From positions 3,626,001 to 3,690,000 of the forward strand of contig NZ_CP017075.1 of assembly GCF_001742225.1 (NCBI RefSeq): a DNA stretch of 64,000 nucleotides, given 5' to 3'. This document shows, piece after piece, positions 53,313 to 60,960 of this stretch. The notes under the pieces were generated by a model. It ran no database searches, was not told where the DNA came from, and saw only the letters and a program-made list of their open reading frames with translations. The DNA is from Novosphingobium resinovorum. GTDB taxonomy: Bacteria; Pseudomonadota; Alphaproteobacteria; Sphingomonadales; Sphingomonadaceae. Within the stretch, counting starts at the first letter, position 1. Every line of letters begins with the position of its first letter. A program made the position numbers and the translations under genes.

Positions 53313-54700
53313 AGATAACCCGTGTTCTCGCCTTGGGATTGATGCTTACGACGAGTGTGGCGGTATCGGGTACGGCCTTCGCGCAAGGCGCCCCGGCACC
53401 CGTGGTGAACGCGCCGCCGCCGCAGGACGGTGGCCTCGAGGTTACGGTGTCCGACGACAGTGCGTGGAACGACCTCGGCATCGCCATCACCACCTTCGCC
53501 ACCGATCAGGACGTGCCGACCCGCACCAATGCGGGCACGACCGGCCAGCTCGGCCGTGCACTGGCGCAAGTCGTCGCGGGCGATCTCAAGAACAACGGCC
53601 TGTTCAAGCCCTCCGGCCCCGACGGCCTGCCGCAGCCCGCTTATGGCCAGATTCAGGCGCCGGACTACACGCCATGGGCCGCGCGCAGCGCCGACATGCT
53701 GGTGCAGGGCTTCGTGCGCGCAGGCGCCGACGGCAACCTCACCATCGGCTGCTATCTCTACGACGTGCAGCTCAAGCAGCAGCTGGTGAAGGGCGGCTGG
53801 CAGGTTCCCCCGTCCGACTGGCGCCGCGCCGCGCACAAGTGCGCCGACATGGTCTATTCGCGCCTCTCGGGCGAAAGCCCGTTCTTCGATTCCAAGATCG
53901 CCTACATCGCCGAGACCGGTCCCAAGGACCATCGCATGAAGCGCCTTGCGATCATGGATTCGGACGGGGCCAACCACCGATTCCTGACCAGCGGCCAGTC
54001 GATGGCGCTCACCCCGCGCTATTCGCCGGACTACAGCAAGATCATGTACCTGTCCTACCTCAACGGACAGCCGAGCATCTACGCCTACGACCTTGCGACC
54101 GACCGCCAGACGCTGATCGCCCGCACCGGTGCGCCAACGCTGGCGCCGCGCTGGTCGCCGGACGGCAAGTGGGTGCTCTATTCGATGGCCAAGGGCGGCA
54201 CGACCGACATCTACCGCATCTCCTCGGCAGGCGGCGGCACCCCGCAGCGCCTGACCAACGGCCCCGGAATCAACATCGGCGGCAGCTATTCGCCCGACGG
54301 CTCGCAGATCGTGTTCGAGAGCGACCGCTCGGGTAGTCAGCAGGTCTACGTTATGAATTCGGACGGTTCGAACCAGCGCCGGATCAGCTTCTTCGGCGGC
54401 CGCGCAGCAACCCCGGAATGGAGCCCGCGCGGCGACCAGATCGCCTTCACGCACATCGCGGGCAACTTGCGCGTCGCCGTGATGAACCCGAACGGCGGCG
54501 GCATGCGCCACCTCACCGATTCGTGGCAGGACGAGGCGCCGACGTGGTCGCCTAACGGCCGCATCGTGCAGTTCTTCCGCACGACCAAGAGCACCGGCCT
54601 CGCCTCGATCTGGCAGGTCGACCTCACCGGCCGCAACGAGCGCAAGCTGCCGACCCCGGTGGGCGCCTCGGATCCGGCCTGGGGTCCGATCCGCCCCTGA
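53309..54700 (+). CDS. tolB: Tol-Pal system beta-propeller protein TolB
   Basis: 463 residues. Signal peptide (MKITRVLALGLMLTTSVAVS then GTAFA), an N-terminal alpha/beta domain (ALAQVVAGDLKNNGLFKPSG), and a PD40/WD40-type propeller of at least five blades (YSPDYSKIMYLSYLNGQPSI, WSPDGKWVLYSMAKGGTTDI, YSPDGSQIVFESDRSGSQQV, WSPRGDQIAFTHIAGNLRVA). Periplasmic; relays between TolA and Pal. Confidence 0.96.
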   Translation: MKITRVLALGLMLTTSVAVSGTAFAQGAPAPVVNAPPPQDGGLEVTVSDDSAWNDLGIAITTFATDQDVPTRTNAGTTGQLGRALAQVVAGDLKNNGLFKPSGPDGLPQPAYGQIQAPDYTPWAARSADMLVQGFVRAGADGNLTIGCYLYDVQLKQQLVKGGWQVPPSDWRRAAHKCADMVYSRLSGESPFFDSKIAYIAETGPKDHRMKRLAIMDSDGANHRFLTSGQSMALTPRYSPDYSKIMYLSYLNGQPSIYAYDLATDRQTLIARTGAPTLAPRWSPDGKWVLYSMAKGGTTDIYRISSAGGGTPQRLTNGPGINIGGSYSPDGSQIVFESDRSGSQQVYVMNSDGSNQRRISFFGGRAATPEWSPRGDQIAFTHIAGNLRVAVMNPNGGGMRHLTDSWQDEAPTWSPNGRIVQFFRTTKSTGLASIWQVDLTGRNERKLPTPVGASDPAWGPIRP

Positions 54701-54728
54701 TTTGCAGGCGAATGCAGCAAGTTGGCGT

Positions 54729-54753
54729 CCCCGGCGAAATCCGGGGCCGTTTT
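54729..54753 (+). terminator. Hairpin between tolB and pal
   Basis: CCCCGG pairs with CCGGGG around CGAAAT, followed by CCGTTTTC. It may partly separate pal expression from tolQRAB. Confidence 0.55.
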
Positions 54754-54872
54754 CTCGCGTTCAGGTTGCCCGACGTTCATCTTGACTGTGTAGAGAATTG
54801 AACGGAACCATCACACCATGCCGCCCATTCAACAGGCCAGTCGTATCATGGCGGCGACATAGGAGATTGCCG

Positions 54873-55418
54873 ATGCCTTCTTCCCTCTCATCCATGCGCA
54901 TCACCCGCGTCGGCGCGACGGCGCTGGTCGTGGCCGGCGCTCTTGCCATCTCGGCTTGCGGCAAGAAGGCTCCGGCCCAGCTTCCGCCCGATCCCGGCCC
55001 GGCGACCAGCACCGACACCGGCCAGTCGAGCGGCGGCTACGGCATGGCCCAGCCCGGCAGCCAGGCGGACTTCGTCGCCAAGATGATGGGCGCCGACACG
55101 ATCTACTTCGCCCTCGACGAATCGACCGTCGATGCGCAGGATCAGGCGTCTCTCGCCAAGCAGGCGCAGTGGTTGCAGCAGTACCCCAACAAGCGCGCCA
55201 CGATCGAGGGCCACTGTGACGAGCGCGGCACCCGCGAATACAATATCGCGCTGGGTGAACGCCGCGCCAATGCCGCCAAGAACTATCTGGCGAGCCTGGG
55301 CATCGACCCCTCGCGCATCACCACCGTCAGCTACGGCAAGGAGCGCCCGATCGCGCTCGGTTCGGACGAGGCTTCGTGGGCGCAGAACCGCCGCGCGGTG
55401 ACCGTCACCATCGATTGA
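54873..55418 (+). CDS. pal: Peptidoglycan-associated lipoprotein Pal
   Basis: 181 residues from ATG 54873 with TAGGAGA upstream; the alternative ATG 54894 (MRITRVGAT) also gives a signal peptide. Lipobox AISAC; a flexible linker; the OmpA-like domain reads [20 protein letters not shown], then [20 protein letters not shown] and [20 protein letters not shown]. Anchors the outer membrane to the wall. Closed by a strong terminator. Confidence 0.95.
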   Translation: MPSSLSSMRITRVGATALVVAGALAISACGKKAPAQLPPDPGPATSTDTGQSSGGYGMAQPGSQADFVAKMMGADTIYFALDESTVDAQDQASLAKQAQWLQQYPNKRATIEGHCDERGTREYNIALGERRANAAKNYLASLGIDPSRITTVSYGKERPIALGSDEASWAQNRRAVTVTID

Positions 55419-55426
55419 TGCCGTTT

Positions 55427-55467
55427 CCAGCGCGCGGGCGTGCCCAGCGCGCTGGATTGATATTTTT
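55427..55467 (+). terminator. Rho-independent terminator after pal
   Basis: CCAGCGCGC pairs with GCGCGCTGG, with an inner GGGC/GCCC pair, followed by ATTGATATTTTT. It closes the tol-pal operon. Confidence 0.8.
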
Positions 55468-55518
55468 GCGTCAGACGGGGGTTGCGTCCCCGTCGAGTCG
55501 CAGCGTATCGCCGATCTG

Positions 55519-56052
55519 ATGAGCCGCGCACGCCGATCCGCAGACTGGGGTTTTCCGCGCTGGCGCGGCTATGGCAGCGCGCGCGAGGCCGTGGAAGTAC
55601 GCCTGTGCGATCGCCACGGCTGCAACGATCGCGGCGAATGCCCCGCTCCCAAGAGCCCCAACAGCCCCGATCGCTGGATGTTCTGCCAGAAGCACGCGGC
55701 GGAATACAACTCGGGCTGGGACTACTTCGCCGGGCTGGACGCCGAGGAAGCCGCCGCGCGCGAAGCGCGCGAGCAGGCCGAGACCTCCGGCTACAAGGAA
55801 GCGCAGCATTACGGCTGGGGCGGCTCGGGCGACGGGTCGCGCAGCCGGGATGAACTGCGGGCGCTGGAAGCGCTGGGCCTCGATCCCGACGCGGACTTCG
55901 ATGCGGTGCGCAAGGCGTGGCGCACCAGGGCCAAGGAAGTCCACCCGGACGTGAAGCCCAATGATGCCGAGGCGGCGAAGGCGTTCCAGACGTACCAACT
56001 TGCCTACGAAGTCCTGCGCGCGGCGGAAGAACGCCGCGAGTGGAAGGGCTGA
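55519..56052 (+). CDS. J-domain protein with N-terminal Cys/His cluster
   Basis: 177 residues. C-terminal J domain with DFDAVRKAWRTRAKEVHPDV (HPD motif, about residue 140) and FQTYQLAYEVLRAAEERREW; it should stimulate a DnaK ATPase. The N-terminal part has VRLCDRHGCNDRGECPAP then RWMFCQKHAAEYN: spaced Cys and His that could bind zinc. No G/F region or classical DnaJ zinc centre. Function specific to this architecture is unknown. Stands alone after pal. Confidence 0.87.
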   Translation: MSRARRSADWGFPRWRGYGSAREAVEVRLCDRHGCNDRGECPAPKSPNSPDRWMFCQKHAAEYNSGWDYFAGLDAEEAAAREAREQAETSGYKEAQHYGWGGSGDGSRSRDELRALEALGLDPDADFDAVRKAWRTRAKEVHPDVKPNDAEAAKAFQTYQLAYEVLRAAEERREWKG

Positions 56053-56071
56053 GCGGCGGCTTTTCGCTCAC

Positions 56072-56106
56072 GGGGCTTTGACAAGCTCAGCCTGAGCGGG
56101 GTTGAG
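56072..56106. repeat. Dispersed palindromic repeat, family C, single arm
   Basis: GGGGCTTTGACAAGCTCAGC then CTGAGCGGGGTTGAG: the left arm of family C with one change (TTCGAC to TTTGAC). No right arm follows; a family D element starts 25 bases later. Confidence 0.75.
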
Positions 56107-56130
56107 ATGGTATCGGATTAAGCCACCCTT

Positions 56131-56207
56131 CGTCATTGCGAGCGAAGCGAAGCAATCCAGGGCGGCATAACCGTGCCCTGGATTGCTTCGCTTCGCTCGC
56201 AATGACG
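56131..56207. repeat. Dispersed palindromic repeat, family D, copy 2
   Basis: CGTCATTGCGAGCGAAGCGA at the left and TTCGCTTCGCTCGCAATGACG-type right arm, with AAGCAATCCAG / CTGGATTGCTT inside. Nearly identical to copy 1 at 15612. Confidence 0.9.
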
Positions 56208-56255
56208 ATTGGAGGTATGATCATGGCGCTCTGCCGTCTCGAAGCCCCATCCTCA

Positions 56256-56297
56256 AACGACAAAGGGCGCGGCCATCGGCCACGCCCCTCGTTTGCG
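56256..56297 (-). terminator. Terminator of infC
   Basis: On the minus strand AAACGAGGGGCGTGGCCGAT and GGCCGCGCCCTTTGTCGTTT form a long hairpin: GGGCG/CGCCC, GGCC/GGCC and outer AAACGA/TCGTTT pairs. It lies 21 bases past the infC stop. Confidence 0.65.
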
Positions 56298-56317
56298 TCG
56301 AAACCGACAGCTATCGC

Positions 56318-56839
56318 TTACTTCGGCGACAGCACCATCAGCATCTGGCGGCCTTCCATGCGCGGATAGGCTTCGATCTTGGCGATCTCTTCCACATCCT
56401 GCTGCACACGGCGCAGGAGGTCCATGCCAAGCTGCTGGTGCGAAAGCTCGCGACCACGGAAGCGTAGCGTCACCTTGACCTTGTCGCCGTCCTCGATGAA
56501 GCGCACGACATTGCGCATCTTCGTGTCGTAGTCATGGTCGTCGATGTTCGGACGCATCTTGATCTCTTTGATCTCCTGCGTCTTCTGCGTCTTTCGAGCG
56601 GCGTTTGCCTTCTTCTGCGCCTCGTAACGGTACTTGCCCACGTCGAGGAACTTGCACACCGGCGGATCGGCGTTCGGGGAGACCTCAACGAGGTCGAGAC
56701 CGACCTCAGCTGCCTGCTCGATCGCCTGGCGCGTGTACATGACGCCCAGGTTCTCGCCCTCATGGTCGATGACGCGGACCTTGTCCGACTGGATCATGTT
56801 ATTGTAGCGCGGTCCACTCTTGACCGGTGGCGTCATCAT
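56318..56839 (-). CDS. infC: Translation initiation factor IF-3
   Basis: 173 residues. [20 protein letters not shown] and [20 protein letters not shown] (N-domain), then [20 protein letters not shown] and [20 protein letters not shown] (C-domain). It separates ribosomal subunits and checks initiator tRNA pairing. Starts MMTPPVK (two ATG in a row, 56839 and 56836); no strong ribosome site is seen. The usual rpmI-rplT partners are absent here. Confidence 0.96.
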   Translation of the reverse strand: MMTPPVKSGPRYNNMIQSDKVRVIDHEGENLGVMYTRQAIEQAAEVGLDLVEVSPNADPPVCKFLDVGKYRYEAQKKANAARKTQKTQEIKEIKMRPNIDDHDYDTKMRNVVRFIEDGDKVKVTLRFRGRELSHQQLGMDLLRRVQQDVEEIAKIEAYPRMEGRQMLMVLSPK

Positions 56840-57005
56840 GCGCCGGGGTGGGGGTGCTATATGCGTTCTCCTGAGTCGTTACAGTCGACGTGGCTGGATT
56901 CGGCGGTCATTAATGCGATTCGTCCTCGCGCGCAAAGCGCGATTTCACGAGATTGCAGATGGAACGCCCCGACCGGAAAACCGGCCTTGCGCGCCATATA
57001 GGTAT

Positions 57006-57698
57006 TCAGGCCGCTTTGCGCCAGAGCGGATAGCGTATCAACTGCCCGCGAGCAGGCACCAGCGCCTCGATCGCATCGGCCGGCTGAAGCGCGGACAGGA
57101 TTGCCGGATCGGCCGCATTCATACCGCCGGTCAGTGCTCCGAAGGCCGGCAGGATCAGCCGTTTCTCGCTGCGCACCGCACAAGGGCGCGCAATCCGCCG
57201 CCCGCGCGCCTCGATCATCAGGCGCGGATGGAAGTGGCCCGAGACTTCCGCTTCGCATGTGCCCGGCAAAGCCTGGTGGCGCAGGGCAAGGCCTGCCAGC
57301 ATCAGTTCCTCGACTCGGGTGCCACCTGCCTCGGCGCCCAGATGCGGGTCGTGATTGCCGGTGATCCATACCCAGTCGAGCGCGCGGGTCAGCGCGGCGA
57401 GCATCCCGGCGGCGTGCGGCTCCAGCCGGTCCGGTCCGGCGCTGTCGTGGAAATTGTCTCCCAGTGCGAAGACCCGCCGCGCGCCGGTGGTCCGCACTGC
57501 CGAGGCAAGCCGTTCCAGCGTCTCGCGGCTGTCGTAGGGGGGCAGCATCTGGCCGGTGCGGGCGAAGAAGCTGGCCTTCTCCAGATGGAGGTCGGCGACC
57601 AGCAGCGCCTGTTCGCGCGGCCAGTAAAGCGCGCAGGCACCCCGCATGGCGCCGTCCACCAGAACCATCTCCTGACCGCAGAACGAAAAGGGAACCAT
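57006..57698 (-). CDS. pdeM: Ligase-associated DNA damage response endonuclease PdeM
   Basis: 230 residues from ATG at 57698 with AAGGAAAA upstream. Calcineurin-like phosphoesterase: LLVADLHLEKASFFARTGQM (first metal block), RVFALGDNFHD, DWVWITGNHDPHLG and EVSGHFHPRL. PdeM proteins occur with LigD-type or ligase-helicase systems; no such partner is in the window, so the role is by family. Divergent from hemF at 89 bases. Confidence 0.88.
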   Translation of the reverse strand: MVPFSFCGQEMVLVDGAMRGACALYWPREQALLVADLHLEKASFFARTGQMLPPYDSRETLERLASAVRTTGARRVFALGDNFHDSAGPDRLEPHAAGMLAALTRALDWVWITGNHDPHLGAEAGGTRVEELMLAGLALRHQALPGTCEAEVSGHFHPRLMIEARGRRIARPCAVRSEKRLILPAFGALTGGMNAADPAILSALQPADAIEALVPARGQLIRYPLWRKAA

Positions 57699-57787
57699 GG
57701 CTTTTCCTTGCCGCAGCTTGTCCGATTTGGCAAGCGCCGTGCGAAGCGAAGGGTGCCACGTTGCGGCAACCTGCCATGAGGACACGG

Positions 57788-58663
57788 ATGACGGACTGGA
57801 CCCCCTACACGACGCGCGCCAGCGACTGGTTCCGCACCTTGCGCGATCGCATTTGCGCTGAATTCGAGGCGATCGAGCGCGAGGGGGGCTCCGATGCGGT
57901 GTTCGGCTACACGCCCTGGCAGCGCGCCGCCGTGGAGGGTGCCGAAGACAAACAGGGCGGCGAAACCGGCGGTGGCACACGCGGGCTCATGAAAGGGCGT
58001 GTGTTCGAGAAGGTCGGCGTCAACATCTCGACCGTCTCGGGCGGATTGGCCAAGGACTTCGCCGCGACCATCAACGGGGCCTCGGCCGAGAACAACGGCT
58101 TCACCGCCACCGGCATCAGCCTCGTCGCGCACATGGCGAACCCGCATGTCCCGGCGGTTCACATGAACACACGCTTCCTGACGACGACCAGGGCTTGGTT
58201 CGGCGGCGGCGCCGATCTCAACCCGCCATTGCCCTATCAGGAGGACACTGCCGAGTTCCATGCGGAATTCAAGGCAGCCTGCGATGCCCACGGCGCCGAT
58301 TACTACGACCGCTTCAGGGCCTGGGCGGACGAGTATTTCTACATCCCCCACCGCAAGGTCCATCGCGGCGTCGGCGGCATCTTCTACGATCACCTCGAAT
58401 GCGGCGACGAAGCCGCGTGGGAGGCGAACTTCGCCTTCACGCAGGCCGTGGGCGAGGCGTTCCTTGCGGTATTCCCCCGGCTGGTACGCCGCCGCATGGG
58501 CATGGATTTCACCCCCGCCGACAAGGCGCAGCAGCTGGAATGGCGCGGGCGCTATGCCGAATTCAACCTCGTCTATGACCGGGGCACGCTGTTCGGCCTG
58601 AAGACCGGCGGCAATATCGACGCGATCCTGATGAGCCTGCCGCCCGAAGCGACCTGGAGCTGA
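57788..58663 (+). CDS. hemF: Oxygen-dependent coproporphyrinogen III oxidase
   Basis: 291 residues from ATG at 57788 with GAGG six bases before. Decarboxylates coproporphyrinogen III to protoporphyrinogen IX using oxygen in heme synthesis. Motifs are KGRVFEKVGVNISTVSGGLA, AVHMNTRFLTTTRAWFGGGA, DLNPPLPYQEDTAEFHAEF, EYFYIPHRKVHRGVGGIFYD and RGRYAEFNLVYDRGTLFGLK. A second ATG at 57776 lacks a site. Confidence 0.96.
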   Translation: MTDWTPYTTRASDWFRTLRDRICAEFEAIEREGGSDAVFGYTPWQRAAVEGAEDKQGGETGGGTRGLMKGRVFEKVGVNISTVSGGLAKDFAATINGASAENNGFTATGISLVAHMANPHVPAVHMNTRFLTTTRAWFGGGADLNPPLPYQEDTAEFHAEFKAACDAHGADYYDRFRAWADEYFYIPHRKVHRGVGGIFYDHLECGDEAAWEANFAFTQAVGEAFLAVFPRLVRRRMGMDFTPADKAQQLEWRGRYAEFNLVYDRGTLFGLKTGGNIDAILMSLPPEATWS

Positions 58664-58903
58664 GGGGCGGGTTGACACGAAACGCGGGGTGAAACTCGCC
58701 GGCAGGGAGCCATGTCCGGTGAGTTAAAAATTCCGATAATAATTTGAAAATAAACGATATTATTCGTAATTCCTGCGTCATATCGCGAGCGATCGGTGTG
58801 AACTTTGGCGGCGTCCCTCCTCGGACCGTCAGCCTAGGAGGTTGAAGGAAGCGACTGGTCGGCATGGCGCAAGTACATCACATCGCGCGAAAGTAGGAAA
58901 ACG
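58664..58903. other. AT-rich intergenic region before the MFS gene
   Basis: No gene found. Bases about 58720-58775 are markedly AT-rich (GTTAAAAATTCCGATAATAA, then AACGATATTATTCGTAATTC) with an ATAAT/ATTAT inverted pair. A strong AGGAGG at 58836-58841 has no start codon at the right distance. Confidence 0.5.
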
Positions 58904-60217
58904 GTGGTCGCCATCCGGCCGGATCAAGATGACGCGCGCGGCGTTGTAGAGGCCATGCCAACGCCTCCCGCCGCTTCTCTGGACCGCCGCTCGCTTGCCC
59001 TGGCGGCGCTTTCGACCGTGGTGGAGTGGTACGACTTCACCCTCTACCTCTACCTCGCGACAGTGCTGTCACGGGTGTTCTTCCTGGGCGAGGACGCGGT
59101 GCTGACGGCGCTGCTTGGCTTCGCCATGGCCTATCTGATGCGGCCGGTCGGCGCGATCGTCTTCGGTCATTTCGGAGACCGGCGCGGGCGGCGCGCGACC
59201 CTGCTCGCCTCGATGGCGCTGATGACGGCAGCGATGCTGCTTACGGCCATGTTGCCGACCGCGGCGCAGATCGGGCCGATGGCGGGCCTCCTGCTGCTGA
59301 CGCTGCGCTGCGTGATGGGCTTCGCCGTGGGCGGAGAGTACACCGGCGTCGTCGCCTACCTCCTCGAAGGCGCACCAAGGCATCGGCGCGGTCTCGTGAC
59401 TTCGCTGGCCGCCGCGACGAGCGAGATCGGCGGCTTGCTGGCAGCGGGCATCTCCGCGCTGGTTGTGAGCCTGTTGCCCACGCCCGCACTCGACGGCTGG
59501 GGTTGGCGCATCCCCTTCTTCTTCGGCGCGGCGCTGGCCGGGGTGATTCTGCTGGCCCGTGCCGCCATGGCGGAATCGCCCGAGTTCGAGGCCCATCGCG
59601 AGGCCGGCACGCTGGCTGCGCGTCCGCTGGCCCATGCCCTGTCGTGGCACCGTGCGGGCATCCTGCGCGGTTTCGCGATTTCGGCGCTGGGATCGATCAC
59701 GTACTATGTGGGCATTACCTATGTGCCGGTCTACCTGACCTCCGTTGGAAGTCTGGGCGAGGCGGAAGCGCTGCAACTGGCGACGATCGCGGCGCTGGCG
59801 GTGATCGTGGTGACGCCTTTCGTGGGGCTGGCATCGGACCGTTTCGGGCGGCGGCCGGTACTGGTGGTGCTGGCGGTGCTGTCGGCGGCGCTGCCCTACA
59901 CGCTGTTTCAGTGGCTGGCGGGCGTTTCTGTGGCAGGAGCGCTGGGCGGCGGTGTCTTGCTTGCGGCATTGGCCGGGGGTGTCAGCGCGGTGGGCGCCGT
60001 CGCCACGGCCGAGCAAGTGCCCGCGCAAGGGCGCCTCAGCGGTCTCGCATTAGGAGCGACCACGGCCACCGCACTGTTCGGCGGCCTCACACCATGGCTG
60101 GCACAAGTTTTGACTGCCCGCGCCGCGTCACCGAGCGCACCGGGCGTGATGATCGCGGTGGTGGCGCTATGCGTGCTGCCGGTGCTGCTGAAACTGCCGG
60201 AAACGCGGCCGGAGTAG
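58904..60217 (+). CDS. MFS transporter, MHS (metabolite:H+ symporter) type
   Basis: 437 residues, GTG at 58904 (AGGAAA five bases before) or ATG at 58955 (MPTPPAASLDRR). Twelve helices. The first ends in AALSTVVEWYDFTLYLYLAT; then FGHFGDRRGRRATLLASMAL (MHS signature), the long FRCVMG-like LRCVMGFAVGGEYTGVVAYL, and ASDRFGRRPVLVVLAVLS. MHS members import organic acids or osmolytes with protons. Substrate unknown; no catabolic genes adjoin. Confidence 0.88.
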   Translation: MVAIRPDQDDARGVVEAMPTPPAASLDRRSLALAALSTVVEWYDFTLYLYLATVLSRVFFLGEDAVLTALLGFAMAYLMRPVGAIVFGHFGDRRGRRATLLASMALMTAAMLLTAMLPTAAQIGPMAGLLLLTLRCVMGFAVGGEYTGVVAYLLEGAPRHRRGLVTSLAAATSEIGGLLAAGISALVVSLLPTPALDGWGWRIPFFFGAALAGVILLARAAMAESPEFEAHREAGTLAARPLAHALSWHRAGILRGFAISALGSITYYVGITYVPVYLTSVGSLGEAEALQLATIAALAVIVVTPFVGLASDRFGRRPVLVVLAVLSAALPYTLFQWLAGVSVAGALGGGVLLAALAGGVSAVGAVATAEQVPAQGRLSGLALGATTATALFGGLTPWLAQVLTARAASPSAPGVMIAVVALCVLPVLLKLPETRPE

Positions 60218-60245
60218 GGTCAGCGGCCAGCGAGCTGCGTTTGGT

Positions 60246-60536
60246 TCACGCCGCCGGTCGATGAACAGTCAGTTCCAGTCCGAGCGCCTTCAGAACGGCA
60301 GTGAGCGTTTCCAGTGTCGGATTGCCGCTTTCCGAGAGCGCGTTGTAAAGCGCCTGCCGCCCGAGGCCGGTCTTGCGGGCGATTTCGCTCATGCCTTTCG
60401 AGCGGGCCACGTCACCCAATGCGCGAGCGATGTGCCGGGGGTCGTTGCCCTCCATAGCCGCTTCGAGATAGACCAAGATATCTTCTTCGGTTTCGATGTA
60501 CACAGCAGGATCAAACGGAGTCAATTCCAAAGCCAT
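60246..60536 (-). CDS. Addiction-module antidote protein (HigA-like, XRE fold)
   Basis: 96 residues. FDPAVYIETEEDILVYLEAA, RHIARALGDVARSKGMSEIA and RKTGLGRQALYNALSESGNP then TLETLTAVLKALGLELTVHR: the putative addiction module antidote family with a C-terminal HTH. It follows the toxin gene, overlapping its end by 26 bases, the reverse order typical of HigBA-type systems. Likely binds the toxin and its own promoter. Confidence 0.9.
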   Translation of the reverse strand: MALELTPFDPAVYIETEEDILVYLEAAMEGNDPRHIARALGDVARSKGMSEIARKTGLGRQALYNALSESGNPTLETLTAVLKALGLELTVHRPAA

Positions 60537-60882
60537 CGTTTACTTCCCTGGCCAATTGCCTGGCCTTGGCAATATCGCGCGGCTGAGAATCCTTGTCTCC
60601 GCCAATCAGCAGGATGACCAGAACGTCGCCTTGCCGCATGTAGTATATTCTATAGCCGGGGCTGAAATGCAGCCGCAATTCCTGCACTCCGCCTCCGACG
60701 GGTTTCGCGTCGCCTTCATGTCCATCGCCAAGTCTCCGAAGGCGATCGCCTATTCTCAATTGTGCCCGGCGATCGCGAAGCCGCGAGAGCCACATTTCGA
60801 AGTGTTTCGTCTGACGGATCGAGATTTGTCCTTCATACAGGACACTGATGTCATCGTCAAATTCGTCCGTCATCGCAGCCAT
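60511..60882 (-). CDS. RelE/ParE-superfamily toxin (HigB-like)
   Basis: 123 residues; homology begins near ISIRQTKHFEMWLSRLRDRR, then LRIGDRLRRLGDGHEGDAKP, VGGGVQELRLHFSPGYRIYY and LVILLIGGDKDSQPRDIAKA. Such addiction-module killer proteins are ribosome-dependent mRNA interferases in general. The N-terminus is longer than usual; ATG at 60873 is an alternative. Precedes its antidote gene and lies 78 bases before uvrB's 3' end. Confidence 0.9.
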   Translation of the reverse strand: MAAMTDEFDDDISVLYEGQISIRQTKHFEMWLSRLRDRRAQLRIGDRLRRLGDGHEGDAKPVGGGVQELRLHFSPGYRIYYMRQGDVLVILLIGGDKDSQPRDIAKARQLAREVNDGFGIDSV

Positions 60883-60960
60883 GCATCATCAAGTATTCTA
60901 TTCGATGAGGAAGTTAAATTGCTGGAATTGAAGCGGAGGGGTGACTGAAAGGCCCTTGCG

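Noticed and set aside
58864..58896. A ten-residue open frame (MAQVHHIARK) as a leader peptide
   Set aside because: The nearest AGGAGG is too far upstream and the peptide has no link to an attenuator.
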